Source: Cellulomonas sp.
Lineage (GTDB): Bacteria > Actinomycetota > Actinomycetes > Actinomycetales > Cellulomonadaceae
Direction of reading: 5' to 3'
Assembly (NCBI RefSeq): GCF_015234515.1
Contig: NZ_JADGMY010000017.1
Span: 20,826 to 84,825, forward strand
DNA: 64,000 nt
Shown: piece after piece, positions 10,452 through 20,432 of the stretch
Layout of the letters: each line of letters opens with the position of its first letter
How positions within the stretch are numbered: position 1 is the stretch's first letter
Notes under the pieces: model-generated
The model's database searches: none
What the model was told of the DNA's origin: nothing
The model's input: only the letters and a program-made list of their open reading frames with translations
Position numbers and translations under genes: made by a program

Positions 10452-10755
10452 CGCACCTCATTCCCGTCCCGCACGCGCGGGGCGTCGTTCCGAGCGTCTC
10501 CGGTCAGCGGCCGCAGGGGAGCGGCGCGTCCGGCTGGGGCCCCGTCGCATCGTCGGACGGGGATGTCTGCTGGCGGCGAGCCTATAGCCCACCGGAGTTG
10601 TCGTGCTCACCCGGTCCATCCTGGCGGCAATCGATTGCCAGCCGACTTCCGGAGGGTGCGGGCGCTGGTCAACGCCCCGATGCGACGGATCTCACGCGCT
10701 GCGGGGCGCGTCCGGCCGGGGCGGCGCCACCCGGGCCCGTGCCAGGGTGCGTACC
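10452..10755. promoter_or_regulatory. Divergent tkt/ctaB intergenic region with a 14-bp palindrome
   Basis: No gene is seen in these 304 bases. They contain a perfect palindrome GGCAATCGATTGCC at 10626-10639, A/T-rich at its centre and a plausible operator. A minus-strand -10-like TATAGG is at 10581-10586, pointing at tkt; no convincing -35 was found by eye. The first 50 or so codons of the frame running into ctaB also lie here but look non-coding. Confidence 0.4.
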
Positions 10756-11871
10756 ATGGCGGTCGGGACCTCGGTCCCACCTGCCCTCGTCCGTGCGGTC
10801 GTCGGCAGCCCCGTCCGCCCTCCCGAACGGATACCGAAGCGCGTGCGACCGTCCACCCCCGCGTCCGTCGACGCGACCAGCCCCGATGCCGTCGTCGGCG
10901 CGGCAGGCGCGGTGGAACGCGGTGAGTCGCAGGATCCGCAGGGCGCCCCCTCGGCGGCGCCCGGATCGCCGGTCCGCGGGTGGTCGGGCGTGCTGGGCAC
11001 GCTCGCCGCGTACGTCGCGCTGACCAAGCCGCGTGTCATCGAGCTCCTGCTCATCACCACGATCCCGACGATGTTCCTCGCGGCGCGGGGGATGCCGTCC
11101 CTGGGCCTGGTGGCAGCGACGCTCGTGGGCGGTGCGGGTGCGGCCGGCGCGGCGAACACGCTGAACCAGTACCTCGAGCACGACATCGACGCCGTCATGA
11201 ACCGCACGCGGCGGCGCCCGATCGTCACCGGTCGCGTCACGCCGCGTGCCGCGCTGGTCTTCGGGCTGGTCCTCGGCGTGGTGTCCCTGTCGTGGATGTG
11301 GTTCGTGGTCAACCCGCCGTCGGCCATGTGGACCGCCTCGGCGATCCTCATCTACGTCGTGGGTTACACGATGATCCTCAAGCGCCGCACGCCGCAGAAC
11401 ATCGTGTGGGGTGGCGCGGCCGGGTGCATGCCGGTCGTCATCGGCTGGTCCGCGGTGACGGGCGGCATCTCCTGGGAGGCCGTCCTGCTGTTCGGCGTCG
11501 TGTTCTTCTGGACACCGCCGCACTACTGGCCGCTGTCGATGAAGTTCCGGCGGGACTACGCGGCCGCAGGCGTCCCGATGCTGCCGGTGGTCGCCGCCGA
11601 CACCAAGGTCGCGCGGGAGATGATCGCCTACACCGTCGCGATGATCGCCTGCTCGCTGCTGCTCGTCCCCGTCGGTGGGATGACGTGGGTCTACGCCGCG
11701 GTCGCGGCCGCGCTCGGCGCGTGGTTCCTCTGGTTGTGCATCGCGCTGCTGCGTCGTGCCCGCGACCCCCAGCACCCGCCGCTGCGCGCCATGACGGTGT
11801 TCCACGGGTCGATCACGTACCTGACGCTGCTGTCCGTCGCGGTCGCGGTGGACGTCTTCCTCCCGCTGTGA
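10756..11871 (+). CDS. ctaB: Protoheme IX farnesyltransferase
   Basis: Integral membrane prenyltransferase that converts heme B to heme O for cytochrome oxidase. The catalytic core has the Asp-rich loop [19 protein letters not shown] and [13 protein letters not shown], with about nine hydrophobic segments from [10 protein letters not shown] onward. ATG 10756 gives 371 residues with an unusually long, charged, proline-rich N-terminal tail of about 85 residues; a later start cannot be excluded. Heme-copper oxidase genes are not in the window. Confidence 0.93.
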   Translation: MAVGTSVPPALVRAVVGSPVRPPERIPKRVRPSTPASVDATSPDAVVGAAGAVERGESQDPQGAPSAAPGSPVRGWSGVLGTLAAYVALTKPRVIELLLITTIPTMFLAARGMPSLGLVAATLVGGAGAAGAANTLNQYLEHDIDAVMNRTRRRPIVTGRVTPRAALVFGLVLGVVSLSWMWFVVNPPSAMWTASAILIYVVGYTMILKRRTPQNIVWGGAAGCMPVVIGWSAVTGGISWEAVLLFGVVFFWTPPHYWPLSMKFRRDYAAAGVPMLPVVAADTKVAREMIAYTVAMIACSLLLVPVGGMTWVYAAVAAALGAWFLWLCIALLRRARDPQHPPLRAMTVFHGSITYLTLLSVAVAVDVFLPL

Positions 11872-11881
11872 CGTCGCGGAC

Positions 11882-12814
11882 GTGGCCGACCGTCTGACCG
11901 CCGCCCTCGAGGGCTACCTCGCGCACCTCGCGGTCGAGCGGGGACTGGCCGTGCACACGCTCGCCGCGTACCGACGGGACCTCACGCGGTACGTCGAGCA
12001 CCTGCAGGCCTCCGGCCGCACCGACCCCGCGGAGATCACCGAGCGTGACGCCGAGGACTACGTCATCGTGCTGCGCACGGGCTCCGACGGGCGCTCCGTC
12101 CTGTCGCCGGCGTCCGCCGCCCGCAGCGTCGTCGCGCTGCGGGGGTGGCACCGGTTCCTGGCGCTCGACGGCCTCGCCCCGACCGACGCCGCCGCGGAGG
12201 TCCGTCCCCCCGCGCAGCCACGGCGCCTGCCCAAGGCGATCTCCGTCGACGACGTGGGCCGGCTCCTGGACGCCGCAGGGCTGGGCGACGGTCCTGTCCC
12301 GCTGCGCGACCGCGCGCTGCTCGAGCTCGTGTACTCCACGGGCGCCCGGATCTCCGAGGCGGTCGGGCTGGACGTCGACGACCTCGACCTGTCGCCGGAC
12401 CGCGCGTCGGTCCGGCTGCTCGGCAAGGGACGCAAGGAGCGTGTCGTGCCCGTCGGCTCGTACGCGGCGCGCGCAGTCGAGGCCTACCTGGTGCGGGGCC
12501 GGCCCGTGCTCGCGGCGGCGGGGCGCGGCAACGCCTCGATCTTCCTCAACACGCGCGGCGCGCCGTTGAGCCGGCAGTCGGCGTGGGCGGTGCTGCGGGT
12601 GGCGGCCGAGCGTGCCGGCCTCGGTGCCGACCACGTGTCGCCGCACACGTTGCGGCACTCGTTCGCCACCCACCTGCTGGCCGGCGGCGCGGACGTGCGC
12701 GTCGTGCAGGAGCTGCTGGGGCACGCGTCGGTGACGACCACGCAGATCTACACGATGGTCACCCCGGACACCATGCGCGAGGTGTACGCGGCCAGCCACC
12801 CGCGAGCCCGATGA
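11882..12814 (+). CDS. xerD: Tyrosine recombinase XerD
   Basis: Site-specific recombinase that resolves chromosome dimers at dif, normally with XerC. The 310-residue protein has an N-terminal SAM-like domain and the complete catalytic set: Arg in STGARISEA, Lys in [26 protein letters not shown] and the nucleophile Tyr in TTQIYT. GTG 11882 is ten bases after ctaB. Placement just before parA-scpAB is the usual actinobacterial order and argues for XerD rather than a phage integrase. Confidence 0.93.
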   Translation: MADRLTAALEGYLAHLAVERGLAVHTLAAYRRDLTRYVEHLQASGRTDPAEITERDAEDYVIVLRTGSDGRSVLSPASAARSVVALRGWHRFLALDGLAPTDAAAEVRPPAQPRRLPKAISVDDVGRLLDAAGLGDGPVPLRDRALLELVYSTGARISEAVGLDVDDLDLSPDRASVRLLGKGRKERVVPVGSYAARAVEAYLVRGRPVLAAAGRGNASIFLNTRGAPLSRQSAWAVLRVAAERAGLGADHVSPHTLRHSFATHLLAGGADVRVVQELLGHASVTTTQIYTMVTPDTMREVYAASHPRAR

Positions 12815-12922
12815 TGCGGATCGCGGGTCGCCCGGTCTGTCGTACCGGGTCCGGGCGCCGCGCTCCGGTAGGTTGTCCGCGAGGTGGGCCCGGACGGGCG
12901 ACGGGGAGCAGATGGTGAGCCG

Positions 12923-13786
12923 ATGAGCCAGGAGACGACCGAGCAGCCGCTCGACGCGGTGGGACGCCCGCTGCCCGCATTTGCCGTGCCCGCGCCGTTG
13001 GCGTCGCACGGGCCGGCGCGGGTCATCGCGATGTGCAACCAGAAGGGTGGCGTCGGCAAGACGACGACCACGATCAACCTCGCGGCCGCGCTCGCCGAGT
13101 ACGGCCGGCGCGTGCTCATCGTGGACTTCGATCCGCAGGGCGCCGCGTCCGTGGGCCTCGGCATCAGCCCGCACGAGCTGGACCGCACCATCTACAACCT
13201 GCTCATGGAGCGGGATGCCGACATCCACGAGATCATCCGCCACACCGCCGTCCCGAACCTCGACCTGCTGCCGGCCAACATCGACCTCTCGGCGGCCGAG
13301 GTCCAGCTCGTCGGCGAGGTGGCCCGGGAGTCGGTCCTGGCGCGTGTGCTGCGGCCCGTCATGGACGAGTACGACGTGGTGTTCATCGACTGCCAGCCGT
13401 CGCTCGGTCTGCTGACGGTCAACGCGCTGACCGCGTCGCACGGCGTGCTGATCCCGCTGGAGTGCGAGTTCTTCGCGCTGCGCGGCGTCGCGCTGCTCAT
13501 CGAGACCATCGAGAAGGTGCGCGACCGGCTCAACCCGCGCCTCGAGGTCGACGGGATCCTCGCGACGATGTACGACTCGCGCACCCTGCACGCCCGCGAG
13601 GTCGTGACGCGCGTGCGTGAGGCGTTCGGCGACACGCTCCTGCACACCGTCATCGGCCGGACCGTCAAGTTCCCCGACGCGACCGTGGCGGCCGAGCCGA
13701 TCACCCAGTACGCGCCGACGCACGCGGGTGCCGAGGCCTACCGCCAGCTCGCGCGCGAGCTCGTGGCGCGTGGCGACGCCGCCTGA
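12923..13786 (+). CDS. ParA-family ATPase linked to scpAB
   Basis: Deviant Walker ATPase of the ParA/Soj family. It contains NQKGGVGKTTTTINLA (Walker A with signature Lys), VDFDPQGAASVGLG and VVFIDCQPSLGLLTVN. ATG 12923 gives 287 residues; a GTG at 12884 in the same frame would add 13 poor residues. No ParB gene is adjacent, and the stop overlaps scpA by 17 bases. It is probably not the main oriC-proximal parA but the scp-linked paralogue; an assisting role in chromosome organisation is inference. Confidence 0.88.
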   Translation: MSQETTEQPLDAVGRPLPAFAVPAPLASHGPARVIAMCNQKGGVGKTTTTINLAAALAEYGRRVLIVDFDPQGAASVGLGISPHELDRTIYNLLMERDADIHEIIRHTAVPNLDLLPANIDLSAAEVQLVGEVARESVLARVLRPVMDEYDVVFIDCQPSLGLLTVNALTASHGVLIPLECEFFALRGVALLIETIEKVRDRLNPRLEVDGILATMYDSRTLHAREVVTRVREAFGDTLLHTVIGRTVKFPDATVAAEPITQYAPTHAGAEAYRQLARELVARGDAA

Positions 13787-14723
13787 GGGCGTCCTCGACG
13801 CCACGACCGGACAGGGCACGCCCGGGGACGGTGCGCCGGGGGAGAGCGCACCTGCCGGGTCCTCGGGCTTCGAGGTCCACCTCGACGTGTTCAGCGGCCC
13901 GTTCGACCTGCTGCTCGGGCTGATCGCCAAGCACAAGCTCGACATCACCGAGATCGCGCTGGCGCAGGTCACCGACGAGTTCATCGCGCACATCCGCGCC
14001 GGGGAGCGTGCCGCCGCGCTGGGCGGGCGGGACTGGGACCTGTCGCAGGCCAGCGAGTTCCTGCTCGTGGCCGCGACGCTGCTCGACCTCAAGGCCGCAC
14101 GGCTGCTGCCGTCCGCGCAGGTCGAGGACGCCGAGGACCTCGAGCTGCTCGAGGCGCGCGACCTGCTGTTCGCGCGGCTGCTGCAGTACCGCGCGTACAA
14201 GGTCGTCGCAGCGGACCTGGGCACCCAGCTCGAGGCGGGCTCGCGCCGCCACGGGCGCAGCGTGGCGCTCGAGCCGCACCTCGCGGCCCTGCTGCCCGAG
14301 CTGGTCTGGCAGATGGGTCCCGAGCAGCTCGCGGTGCTCGCCGCGCGGGCGCTGGCGCCCAAGCCGCCCCCGCCGGGCGTCGACATCAGCCACCTGCACG
14401 CCCCGCTCGTCAGCGTCCGCGAGCAGGCGGCGGTCCTCGTCGACCGGTTGCGCCGCCACGGCGCGACGACGTTCCGCGCCCTGACCGCCGACGCCGGGGA
14501 ACCGGTCGTCGTGGTCGTGCGCTTCCTCGCGCTGCTGGAGCTCTTCCGCGAGGGCGCCGTCGGCTTCGACCAGGTCGAGCCGCTCGGTGAGCTGACCGTG
14601 CGGTGGACGGGCAGCGACGACGGGGAGATCTCGGTGTCGGACGACTTCGACCGCGACGACGGTGCCCCGCCGCTGCCCGTCGAGGACGTCGTGGCACCCG
14701 TCGACCAGGAGGCCGGAGCATGA
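13770..14723 (+). CDS. scpA: Segregation and condensation protein A
   Basis: Kleisin subunit of the SMC-ScpAB condensin complex. The conserved core starts with HLDVFSGPFDLLLGLIAKHKLDI and continues with ASEFLLVAATLLDLKAARLLP, the part that bridges the SMC heads; the C-terminal winged-helix part follows. GTG 13770 lies inside the end of parA (17-base overlap), the only start that leaves the frame intact upstream of the core. The length of 317 residues is a little above average because of acidic ends. Confidence 0.93.
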   Translation: MATPPEGVLDATTGQGTPGDGAPGESAPAGSSGFEVHLDVFSGPFDLLLGLIAKHKLDITEIALAQVTDEFIAHIRAGERAAALGGRDWDLSQASEFLLVAATLLDLKAARLLPSAQVEDAEDLELLEARDLLFARLLQYRAYKVVAADLGTQLEAGSRRHGRSVALEPHLAALLPELVWQMGPEQLAVLAARALAPKPPPPGVDISHLHAPLVSVREQAAVLVDRLRRHGATTFRALTADAGEPVVVVVRFLALLELFREGAVGFDQVEPLGELTVRWTGSDDGEISVSDDFDRDDGAPPLPVEDVVAPVDQEAGA

Positions 14724-15448
14724 CCGAGAACGTCCCACACGGCACGACGCCCACCACGGGTGACGAGCCGGCGCCCCCGACGTCGGCCCACGGCAGCCTC
14801 GCGGACGGGCCGTTCGACGCCACCCGCGACGAGCCCGCGCCCGACGAGCTCGCCTTCGACGTCGAGACGCTGCCCGGGGGAGCGCTCGCGGCGATCGAGG
14901 CCGTCCTCATGGTCGTCGACGAGCCGGTCCCCGCCGTGCGGCTGGCGACCACGCTCGGGCTGCCCACCGCGCACGTGGAGGACCTGCTCGCGCAGCTCGC
15001 GGCCGAGTACCGCGGCGAGCACGGTGGCCGCCCGCGCGGCTTCGAGCTGCGACGTGCCGGCGACGGCTGGCGGATCTACTCGGCGGGCGCCCACGGGGAC
15101 GTCGTCGGACGCTTCGTCGTCGACGGCCAGACGCAGCGGCTCACGCAGGCCGCGCTGGAGACCCTGGCGGTCGTCGCGTACCGCCAGCCCGTCAGCCGCG
15201 GTCAGGTCTCGGCCGTCCGCGGCGTCAACGTCGACGGCGTCATGCGCACCCTGTCGACCCGCGGGCTGGTCGCCGAGGTCGGCCAGGACGCGGCGACTGG
15301 TGCAGTCCTGTACGGGACCACGGGATACTTCTTGGAGCGGATGGGCCTGTCGAGTCTCGACGAGCTGCCCCCGCTGGCGCCCTACCTGCCGGACATCGAG
15401 TCCCTGGAGGGCATCGACACGCACCACGGACGAGAGGACCCACGATGA
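14720..15448 (+). CDS. scpB: Segregation and condensation protein B
   Basis: Winged-helix partner of ScpA in the SMC complex. Typical segments are GALAAIEAVLMVVDEPVP, RLTQAALETLAVVAYRQPV and GVNVDGVMRTLSTRGLV, followed by YFLERMGLSSLDELPPLAP near the end. ATG 14720 overlaps the scpA stop as ATGA, so both subunits are translationally coupled. The length is 242 residues, with an acidic N-terminal tail of about 45 residues. Confidence 0.94.
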   Translation: MTENVPHGTTPTTGDEPAPPTSAHGSLADGPFDATRDEPAPDELAFDVETLPGGALAAIEAVLMVVDEPVPAVRLATTLGLPTAHVEDLLAQLAAEYRGEHGGRPRGFELRRAGDGWRIYSAGAHGDVVGRFVVDGQTQRLTQAALETLAVVAYRQPVSRGQVSAVRGVNVDGVMRTLSTRGLVAEVGQDAATGAVLYGTTGYFLERMGLSSLDELPPLAPYLPDIESLEGIDTHHGREDPR

Positions 15449-16323
15449 GCGGCACGGGAGCGCGTGGCCACCGAGGGGGCGGGCGCGCAGAAGGTGCGAG
15501 CCGCCCGGGCGGCGGGAGCGGGCGTCGCGGCCCGCGCAACACGCAGCGCCCGGCGCGGCGCGGCGCGCAGGTCGCCGAACCGATCGACGTGCACGACCCG
15601 GAGGGCGTGCGGCTGCAGAAGGTGCTCGCCTCCGCCGGGCTCGGGTCGCGCCGGGCCTGCGAGGAGCTGATCGCGGCCGGCCGCGTCACCGTCGGCGGCC
15701 AGGTCGTCACCGAGCTCGGCGTGCGCGTCGACCCGACGACCGCGGTCATCCACCTCGACGGGATGCGCGTCCAGCTCGACTCCTCGATCATCACCCTGGC
15801 GCTGAACAAGCCGGTGGGCGTCGTGTCGACCATGCACGACCCCGACGGGCGTCCCTCGCTCGCGCAGTACGTCGCCAACCGCGAGGAGCGGCTCTTCCAC
15901 GTCGGCCGGCTCGACGCGGACTCCGAGGGGCTGCTGCTGCTGACGAACGACGGCGAGCTGGCCAACAGGCTCGCGCACCCCTCGCACGGCGTCCCCAAGA
16001 CCTACCTCGTCGAGGTCGAGGGCCGCGTCCGCGAGGCGCTCGGTCAGCAGCTGAAGCGGGGCATCGAGCTCGAGGACGGGACCGTGCAGGTCGACGAGTT
16101 CAAGATCGTGCAGGTCGCCAGCCACGCGAGCCTCGTCGAGGTCGTGCTCCACGAAGGGCGCAACCGCGTCGTGCGCCGCGTGTTCGACGAGGTCGGGCAC
16201 CCCGTCGCCCGCCTCGTGCGCACCCGCATCGGCCCCATCCGCCTCGGCGACCTGCGGCCCGGCCGCACCCGCGTCCTGTCGAAGACGGAGGTCGGGTCGC
16301 TCATGACGGCGGTGGGCATGTGA
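15445..16323 (+). CDS. RluB/RsuA-type pseudouridine synthase
   Basis: Isomerises a specific uridine in ribosomal RNA (23S for RluB). After a basic Gly/Arg-rich tail of about 45 residues comes an S4 RNA-binding domain (RLQKVLASAGLGSRRACEEL) and the catalytic core with the active-site Asp in FHVGRLDADSEGLLLLTND. The C-terminal HEGRNRVVRRVFDEVGHPV also matches. ATG 15445 overlaps the scpB stop. Genes of this family follow scpB in many bacteria; the exact target uridine is not deducible. Confidence 0.92.
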   Translation: MSGTGARGHRGGGRAEGASRPGGGSGRRGPRNTQRPARRGAQVAEPIDVHDPEGVRLQKVLASAGLGSRRACEELIAAGRVTVGGQVVTELGVRVDPTTAVIHLDGMRVQLDSSIITLALNKPVGVVSTMHDPDGRPSLAQYVANREERLFHVGRLDADSEGLLLLTNDGELANRLAHPSHGVPKTYLVEVEGRVREALGQQLKRGIELEDGTVQVDEFKIVQVASHASLVEVVLHEGRNRVVRRVFDEVGHPVARLVRTRIGPIRLGDLRPGRTRVLSKTEVGSLMTAVGM

Positions 16324-17429
16324 CGATCGCCACCGCCGGGCCCGTCCGCGTCGTCGGCACGGGCCTGCTCGGCGCGTCGCTCGGCCTGGCGCTGCGGCAG
16401 CACGGCGTCGACGTGCAGCTCGAGGACCCATCGCGCACCGCGCTCGCGCTCGCGCGTGACGTGGGCGCCGGGTCACCCGTCGACGCGTCGACGCCCGCTC
16501 CGGCCCTCGTCGTCGTCGCCGCCCCGCCCGACGTCACGGCCGCCGCGGTGGCCACCGCGCTCGCGGACCACCCCGACGCGGTCGTGACGGACGTCGCGAG
16601 CGTCAAGGGGCACGTCCTGGCCGAGCTGCGGGCGTCCGGCGCCGACCTGACCCGGTACGTCGGGTCGCACCCGATGGCGGGCCGGGAGCGGTCGGGCCCG
16701 TCCGCCGCCGTGCCCGACCTCTTCCTCGGTCGGCCGTGGGTCATCACGGACTCCGGCGTTTCGCGTGACGACGCGCTGCTGGCCGTGCGGCACCTCGCGG
16801 TCGACGTGGGTGCCGTCCCGGTCACCATGGACGCCGACGAGCACGATGCGGCGGTCGCGGTCGTGTCGCACGTGCCGCAGCTCGCCTCCTCGCTCGTCGC
16901 GGCACGGCTGCGGGCCGTCGACGAGGACGCGCTCGCGCTCGCGGGGCAGGGTCTGCGCGACGTGACCCGCCTGGCGGCCTCCGACCCGGCGCTGTGGACG
17001 TCGATCCTCGCGGCGAACGCCGCCGCCGTCCGCGACGTCCTGGTCGCGCTGCGCGACGACCTCGACGTCGTCGTCGGCGCGCTCGACCTCGCGGCGGCGG
17101 CCTCCGGGCCGGAGGACGTCGAGCTCGGTGCGCTCGCGACGATCGCCCGGGCCATCGCCGACGGCGGCACGGGCGCCGCACGCATCCCCGGTAAGCACGG
17201 CGGGGCCAGCAAGCAGTACGCCGTGGTCACCGTGCTGGTCCCGGACGTGCCCGGCGAGCTGGCGCGCCTGCTCGGCGACGTCGGGCGAGCCGGCGTGAAC
17301 CTGGAGGACCTGCGGCTCGAGCACGCCGCGGGACGCCCGGTCGGCATGGCGTCGATCGCGGTGCTGCCCGCCCGGGCCGAGCACCTGGAGACCGAGCTGA
17401 CCGCTCGGGGATGGAGGTTGGTGACGTGA
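16320..17429 (+). CDS. tyrA: Prephenate dehydrogenase with ACT domain
   Basis: NAD(P)-dependent oxidative decarboxylation of prephenate in tyrosine synthesis. The N-terminal Rossmann motif is VVGTGLLGASLGLAL; GSHPMAGRERSGP is the substrate-binding segment. The last 75 residues (VVTVLVPDVPGELARLLGDV) form an ACT domain, which usually senses amino acids and suggests feedback control. GTG 16320 overlaps the upstream stop (ATGTGA). The length is 369 residues. Confidence 0.93.
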   Translation: MTIATAGPVRVVGTGLLGASLGLALRQHGVDVQLEDPSRTALALARDVGAGSPVDASTPAPALVVVAAPPDVTAAAVATALADHPDAVVTDVASVKGHVLAELRASGADLTRYVGSHPMAGRERSGPSAAVPDLFLGRPWVITDSGVSRDDALLAVRHLAVDVGAVPVTMDADEHDAAVAVVSHVPQLASSLVAARLRAVDEDALALAGQGLRDVTRLAASDPALWTSILAANAAAVRDVLVALRDDLDVVVGALDLAAAASGPEDVELGALATIARAIADGGTGAARIPGKHGGASKQYAVVTVLVPDVPGELARLLGDVGRAGVNLEDLRLEHAAGRPVGMASIAVLPARAEHLETELTARGWRLVT

Positions 17430-18127
17430 GCACCGTCGTCGCGGTGGACGGACCGTCGGGGTCCGGCAAGTCGAGCGTGTCGCGCGAGGTCGCGCGTCGC
17501 CTCGGCCTGGCCTTCCTCGACACGGGGGCGATGTACCGGGCCGCCACGTGGTGGTGCCTGGACCAGGGTGTGCCCCTGACCGACCAGGTCGCCGTGGCGC
17601 AGGCGGTGCGGGACCTACCGCTCGTCGTGGGCGTCGACCCGGACGGACCCACCGTCGTCGTCGACGGGCGCGACGTGGGCGTCGCGATCCGCACGACCGA
17701 GATCTCGTCGCGTGTCAGCGCCGTGGCGACCAACCTCGAGGCGCGCGGCGAGCTGGGACGCCGCCAGCGCGCCGTCATCGAGGCCGAGCGCACCGGTGGC
17801 TGGTCCGGTGGCCGGGGCGTGGTCGCCGAGGGGCGTGACATCACCACGGTCGTCGCCCCCGACGCCGACGTGCGGGTCCTGCTGACGGCCTCCGAGGAGG
17901 CGCGGCTCGCGCGCCGGGCCCGCGAGCTGCACGGCACCGCCGACGCGGCGGCCCTCTCCGCGACGCGCGACCAGGTCGTGCGCCGCGACGCCGACGACTC
18001 CACGGTCGTGCAGTTCCAGGTCGCCGCCGACGGCGTCGTCACGGTCGACTCCTCGGACCTGGACCTGGAGCAGACCGTCGAGGCCGTCCTCGACGTCGTC
18101 GAGCGGGCGCGGGGAGCGCGGGCATGA
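17426..18127 (+). CDS. cmk: Cytidylate kinase
   Basis: Phosphorylates CMP and dCMP. The 233-residue protein begins at the P-loop VAVDGPSGSGKSSVSREVARR, with FLDTGAMYRAATWW and the GRDITTVVAPDADV segment. GTG 17426 is preferred over ATG 17411: GGAGG at 17413-17417 lies eight bases upstream and the start overlaps the tyrA stop as GTGA. Confidence 0.96.
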   Translation: MSTVVAVDGPSGSGKSSVSREVARRLGLAFLDTGAMYRAATWWCLDQGVPLTDQVAVAQAVRDLPLVVGVDPDGPTVVVDGRDVGVAIRTTEISSRVSAVATNLEARGELGRRQRAVIEAERTGGWSGGRGVVAEGRDITTVVAPDADVRVLLTASEEARLARRARELHGTADAAALSATRDQVVRRDADDSTVVQFQVAADGVVTVDSSDLDLEQTVEAVLDVVERARGARA

Positions 18128-18819
18128 CGCACGCCGGGAAGGCCGTCGAGCCGCACGTGCCCTCGGCGCGCGGACCCGCGTGGTCGCGCTGGGTCGGGTG
18201 GTTCCTCGCCCACGTCGTGTGGGACGCGCAGGTCACCGGCGCCGACCGCGTCCCGGTCACCGGGCCGGTGGTCCTCGCCGCCAACCACGTGACCGCGCTC
18301 GACGGGCCGCTGCTCGTGGGGACCTCGCCGCGCCCGCTGCACGTCCTGATCAAGACGGAGATGTTCCGTGGCCCGCTCGGCACGTTCCTGCGTGCCGCCG
18401 GGCAGATCCCCGTCGACCGCGCCGTGGCACGACCCGCCCTGCAGTCCGCTCTCGGGGTGCTGCGGCGCGGCGGCCCCGTGGGCATCTTCCCTGAGGGCAC
18501 GCGCGGTAGCGGCGCCGTCGAGCAGGTCCGCGCGGGTGCCGCGTGGCTCGCGGTGAACGGACAGGCCACGGTCGTGCCCGTCGCGATCCTCGGCACCCGC
18601 CGCACCGGCGACGCCCGGCGCGGGCTGCCCCCGCTGCGCCGCAAGCTGTACGTGGAGTTCGGCGAGCCGATCGACGTCAGCAGCACCGGCGGGTCGCGAC
18701 GCGCGGCGATCGACCACGCCGCCACGGCGATCCGCGACGCGCTCGCGGACCTCGTGGTGACCGCGCAGGACCGCACGGGCGTGCGGCTGCCGGAGGACGA
18801 CGCGCACGCCGTGGTCTGA
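18124..18819 (+). CDS. 1-acyl-sn-glycerol-3-phosphate acyltransferase family protein
   Basis: PlsC-family acyltransferase likely involved in phosphatidic acid or another phospholipid acylation at the membrane. It has the NHVTALDGP active-site block (HX4D), the FPEGTRGSG substrate motif and the [10 protein letters not shown] segment. ATG 18124 overlaps the cmk stop as ATGA. The 231-residue length is normal. Location between cmk and der is conserved in actinobacteria; substrate specificity cannot be read from sequence. Confidence 0.9.
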   Translation: MTHAGKAVEPHVPSARGPAWSRWVGWFLAHVVWDAQVTGADRVPVTGPVVLAANHVTALDGPLLVGTSPRPLHVLIKTEMFRGPLGTFLRAAGQIPVDRAVARPALQSALGVLRRGGPVGIFPEGTRGSGAVEQVRAGAAWLAVNGQATVVPVAILGTRRTGDARRGLPPLRRKLYVEFGEPIDVSSTGGSRRAAIDHAATAIRDALADLVVTAQDRTGVRLPEDDAHAVV

Positions 18820-18850
18820 CCTGCCACCCCCGCCGGGGGACAATGGACGC

Positions 18851-20425
18851 ATGGAGCAGCCGGACCCCACCACGACGCACGCCTCGGACGACGACCGCGT
18901 CGGCCTCGCCGACCCCGCCGCACCCCGGGGCGACGCCGCACCGCAGGGTGTCGACGACGCGCCGGACGGCCTGGACCCGGCGGCGGACGGCGTCGACGAC
19001 GCGGCGCGCGAGCGTGCCCTGCTCGCGGGACTCGCCGAGTACGACCTCGCCGACGAGGACCTCGCTCTCCTCGAGGGCGAGGCGACGGACGACGAGCGTG
19101 AGGTCGCCACGACGCTGCCCGTGCTCGCGGTCGTCGGACGCCCGAACGTCGGCAAGTCGACCCTCGTCAACCGCATCATCGGCCGGCGTGAGGCGGTCGT
19201 CGAGGACAACCCGGGCGTCACGCGCGACCGCGTCAGCTACCCCGCCGAGTGGTCCGGCCGCCGCTTCACCCTCGTCGACACCGGCGGCTGGGAGGTCGAC
19301 GTCGCGGGCATCCACAAGCGCGTCGCCCAGCAGGCGGAGGTCGCGATCGAGCTGGCCGACGCGGTCCTGTTCGTCGTGGACGCCACGGTCGGCTCCACCG
19401 ACACCGACGAGCAGGTCGTGCGGCTGCTGCGGCGCTCCGGCAAGCCCGTCGTGCTCGTCGCCAACAAGGTCGACGGCCCCGCGGTCGAGGCCGACGCCGC
19501 CGCGCTGTGGTCCCTGGGCCTGGGCCAGCCGCACCCCATCTCGGCGCTGCACGGCCGGGGTACCGGTGACCTGCTCGACGCCGCCATGGCCGCCCTGCCG
19601 ACCGTCTCGGCGCACGCCACGCCGCTGCCGGACGGGCCGCGCCGCGTCGCGCTCGTCGGGCGTCCCAACGTCGGCAAGTCCTCGCTGCTGAACAAGGTCG
19701 TCGGCTCCGAGCGCGTCGTCGTCGACGACGTCGCCGGCACCACGCGCGACCCGGTCGACGAGCTGGTCGCGCTCGGCGGCAAGCCGTGGGTCTTCGTCGA
19801 CACCGCGGGCATCCGACGCCGGGTGCACCAGACGTCCGGCGCGGACTTCTACGCCTCGCTGCGCACCCAGGCGGCGGTCGAGAAGGCCGAGGTCGCGGTC
19901 GTGCTCGTCGACGCGTCGGCACCCATGACCGAGCAGGACATCCGCATCGTCCAGCAGGTCATCGACGCCGGGCGCGCCCTGGTCGTGGCGTACAACAAGT
20001 GGGACCTCATGGACGAGGACCGCCGTCCCTACCTGGAGCGGGAGATCGAGCAGCAGCTGGTGCAGGTCCAGTGGGCACCGCGCGTCAACGTGTCCGCGAA
20101 GACCGGGTGGCACACCGACCGGCTCGTGCCTGCCCTGGAGCGCTCGCTCGCGTCCTGGGACACCCGCATCTCCACCGGGCGCCTCAACGCGTTCCTCGGT
20201 GAGCTCGTGTCCGCCCACCCGCACCCGCTGCGCGGCGGCAAGCAGCCGCGCATCCTGTTCGCCACCCAGGCCTCGACGCGTCCGCCCCGGTTCGTGATCT
20301 TCGCCAGCGGGTTCCTCGAGCCGACGTACCGGCGGTTCATCGAGCGTCGCCTGCGCGAGACCTTCGGGTTCGAGGGCACCCCCATCACGATCTCGGTGCG
20401 CGTCCGCGAGAAGCGCAAGCGGTGA
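18851..20425 (+). CDS. der: Ribosome biogenesis GTPase Der (EngA)
   Basis: Two tandem GTPase domains and a C-terminal KH-like domain, needed for 50S subunit assembly. Domain 1 has [14 protein letters not shown] and NKVD; domain 2 has [14 protein letters not shown] and NKWD. The KH-like end includes [10 protein letters not shown] and TPITISVR. The 524-residue length exceeds the usual 440-490 because of an acidic N-terminal tail of about 90 residues, a common feature in actinobacterial Der. Confidence 0.96.
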   Translation: MEQPDPTTTHASDDDRVGLADPAAPRGDAAPQGVDDAPDGLDPAADGVDDAARERALLAGLAEYDLADEDLALLEGEATDDEREVATTLPVLAVVGRPNVGKSTLVNRIIGRREAVVEDNPGVTRDRVSYPAEWSGRRFTLVDTGGWEVDVAGIHKRVAQQAEVAIELADAVLFVVDATVGSTDTDEQVVRLLRRSGKPVVLVANKVDGPAVEADAAALWSLGLGQPHPISALHGRGTGDLLDAAMAALPTVSAHATPLPDGPRRVALVGRPNVGKSSLLNKVVGSERVVVDDVAGTTRDPVDELVALGGKPWVFVDTAGIRRRVHQTSGADFYASLRTQAAVEKAEVAVVLVDASAPMTEQDIRIVQQVIDAGRALVVAYNKWDLMDEDRRPYLEREIEQQLVQVQWAPRVNVSAKTGWHTDRLVPALERSLASWDTRISTGRLNAFLGELVSAHPHPLRGGKQPRILFATQASTRPPRFVIFASGFLEPTYRRFIERRLRETFGFEGTPITISVRVREKRKR

Positions 20426-20432
20426 CGCGGGG

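Noticed and set aside
11813-15427. Very long open frame on the minus strand (about 1200 codons)
   Set aside because: It is antisense to ctaB, xerD, parA, scpA and scpB, all well-supported genes. High GC keeps opposite frames open; the translation is low-complexity Arg/Ala/Gly without a family match.
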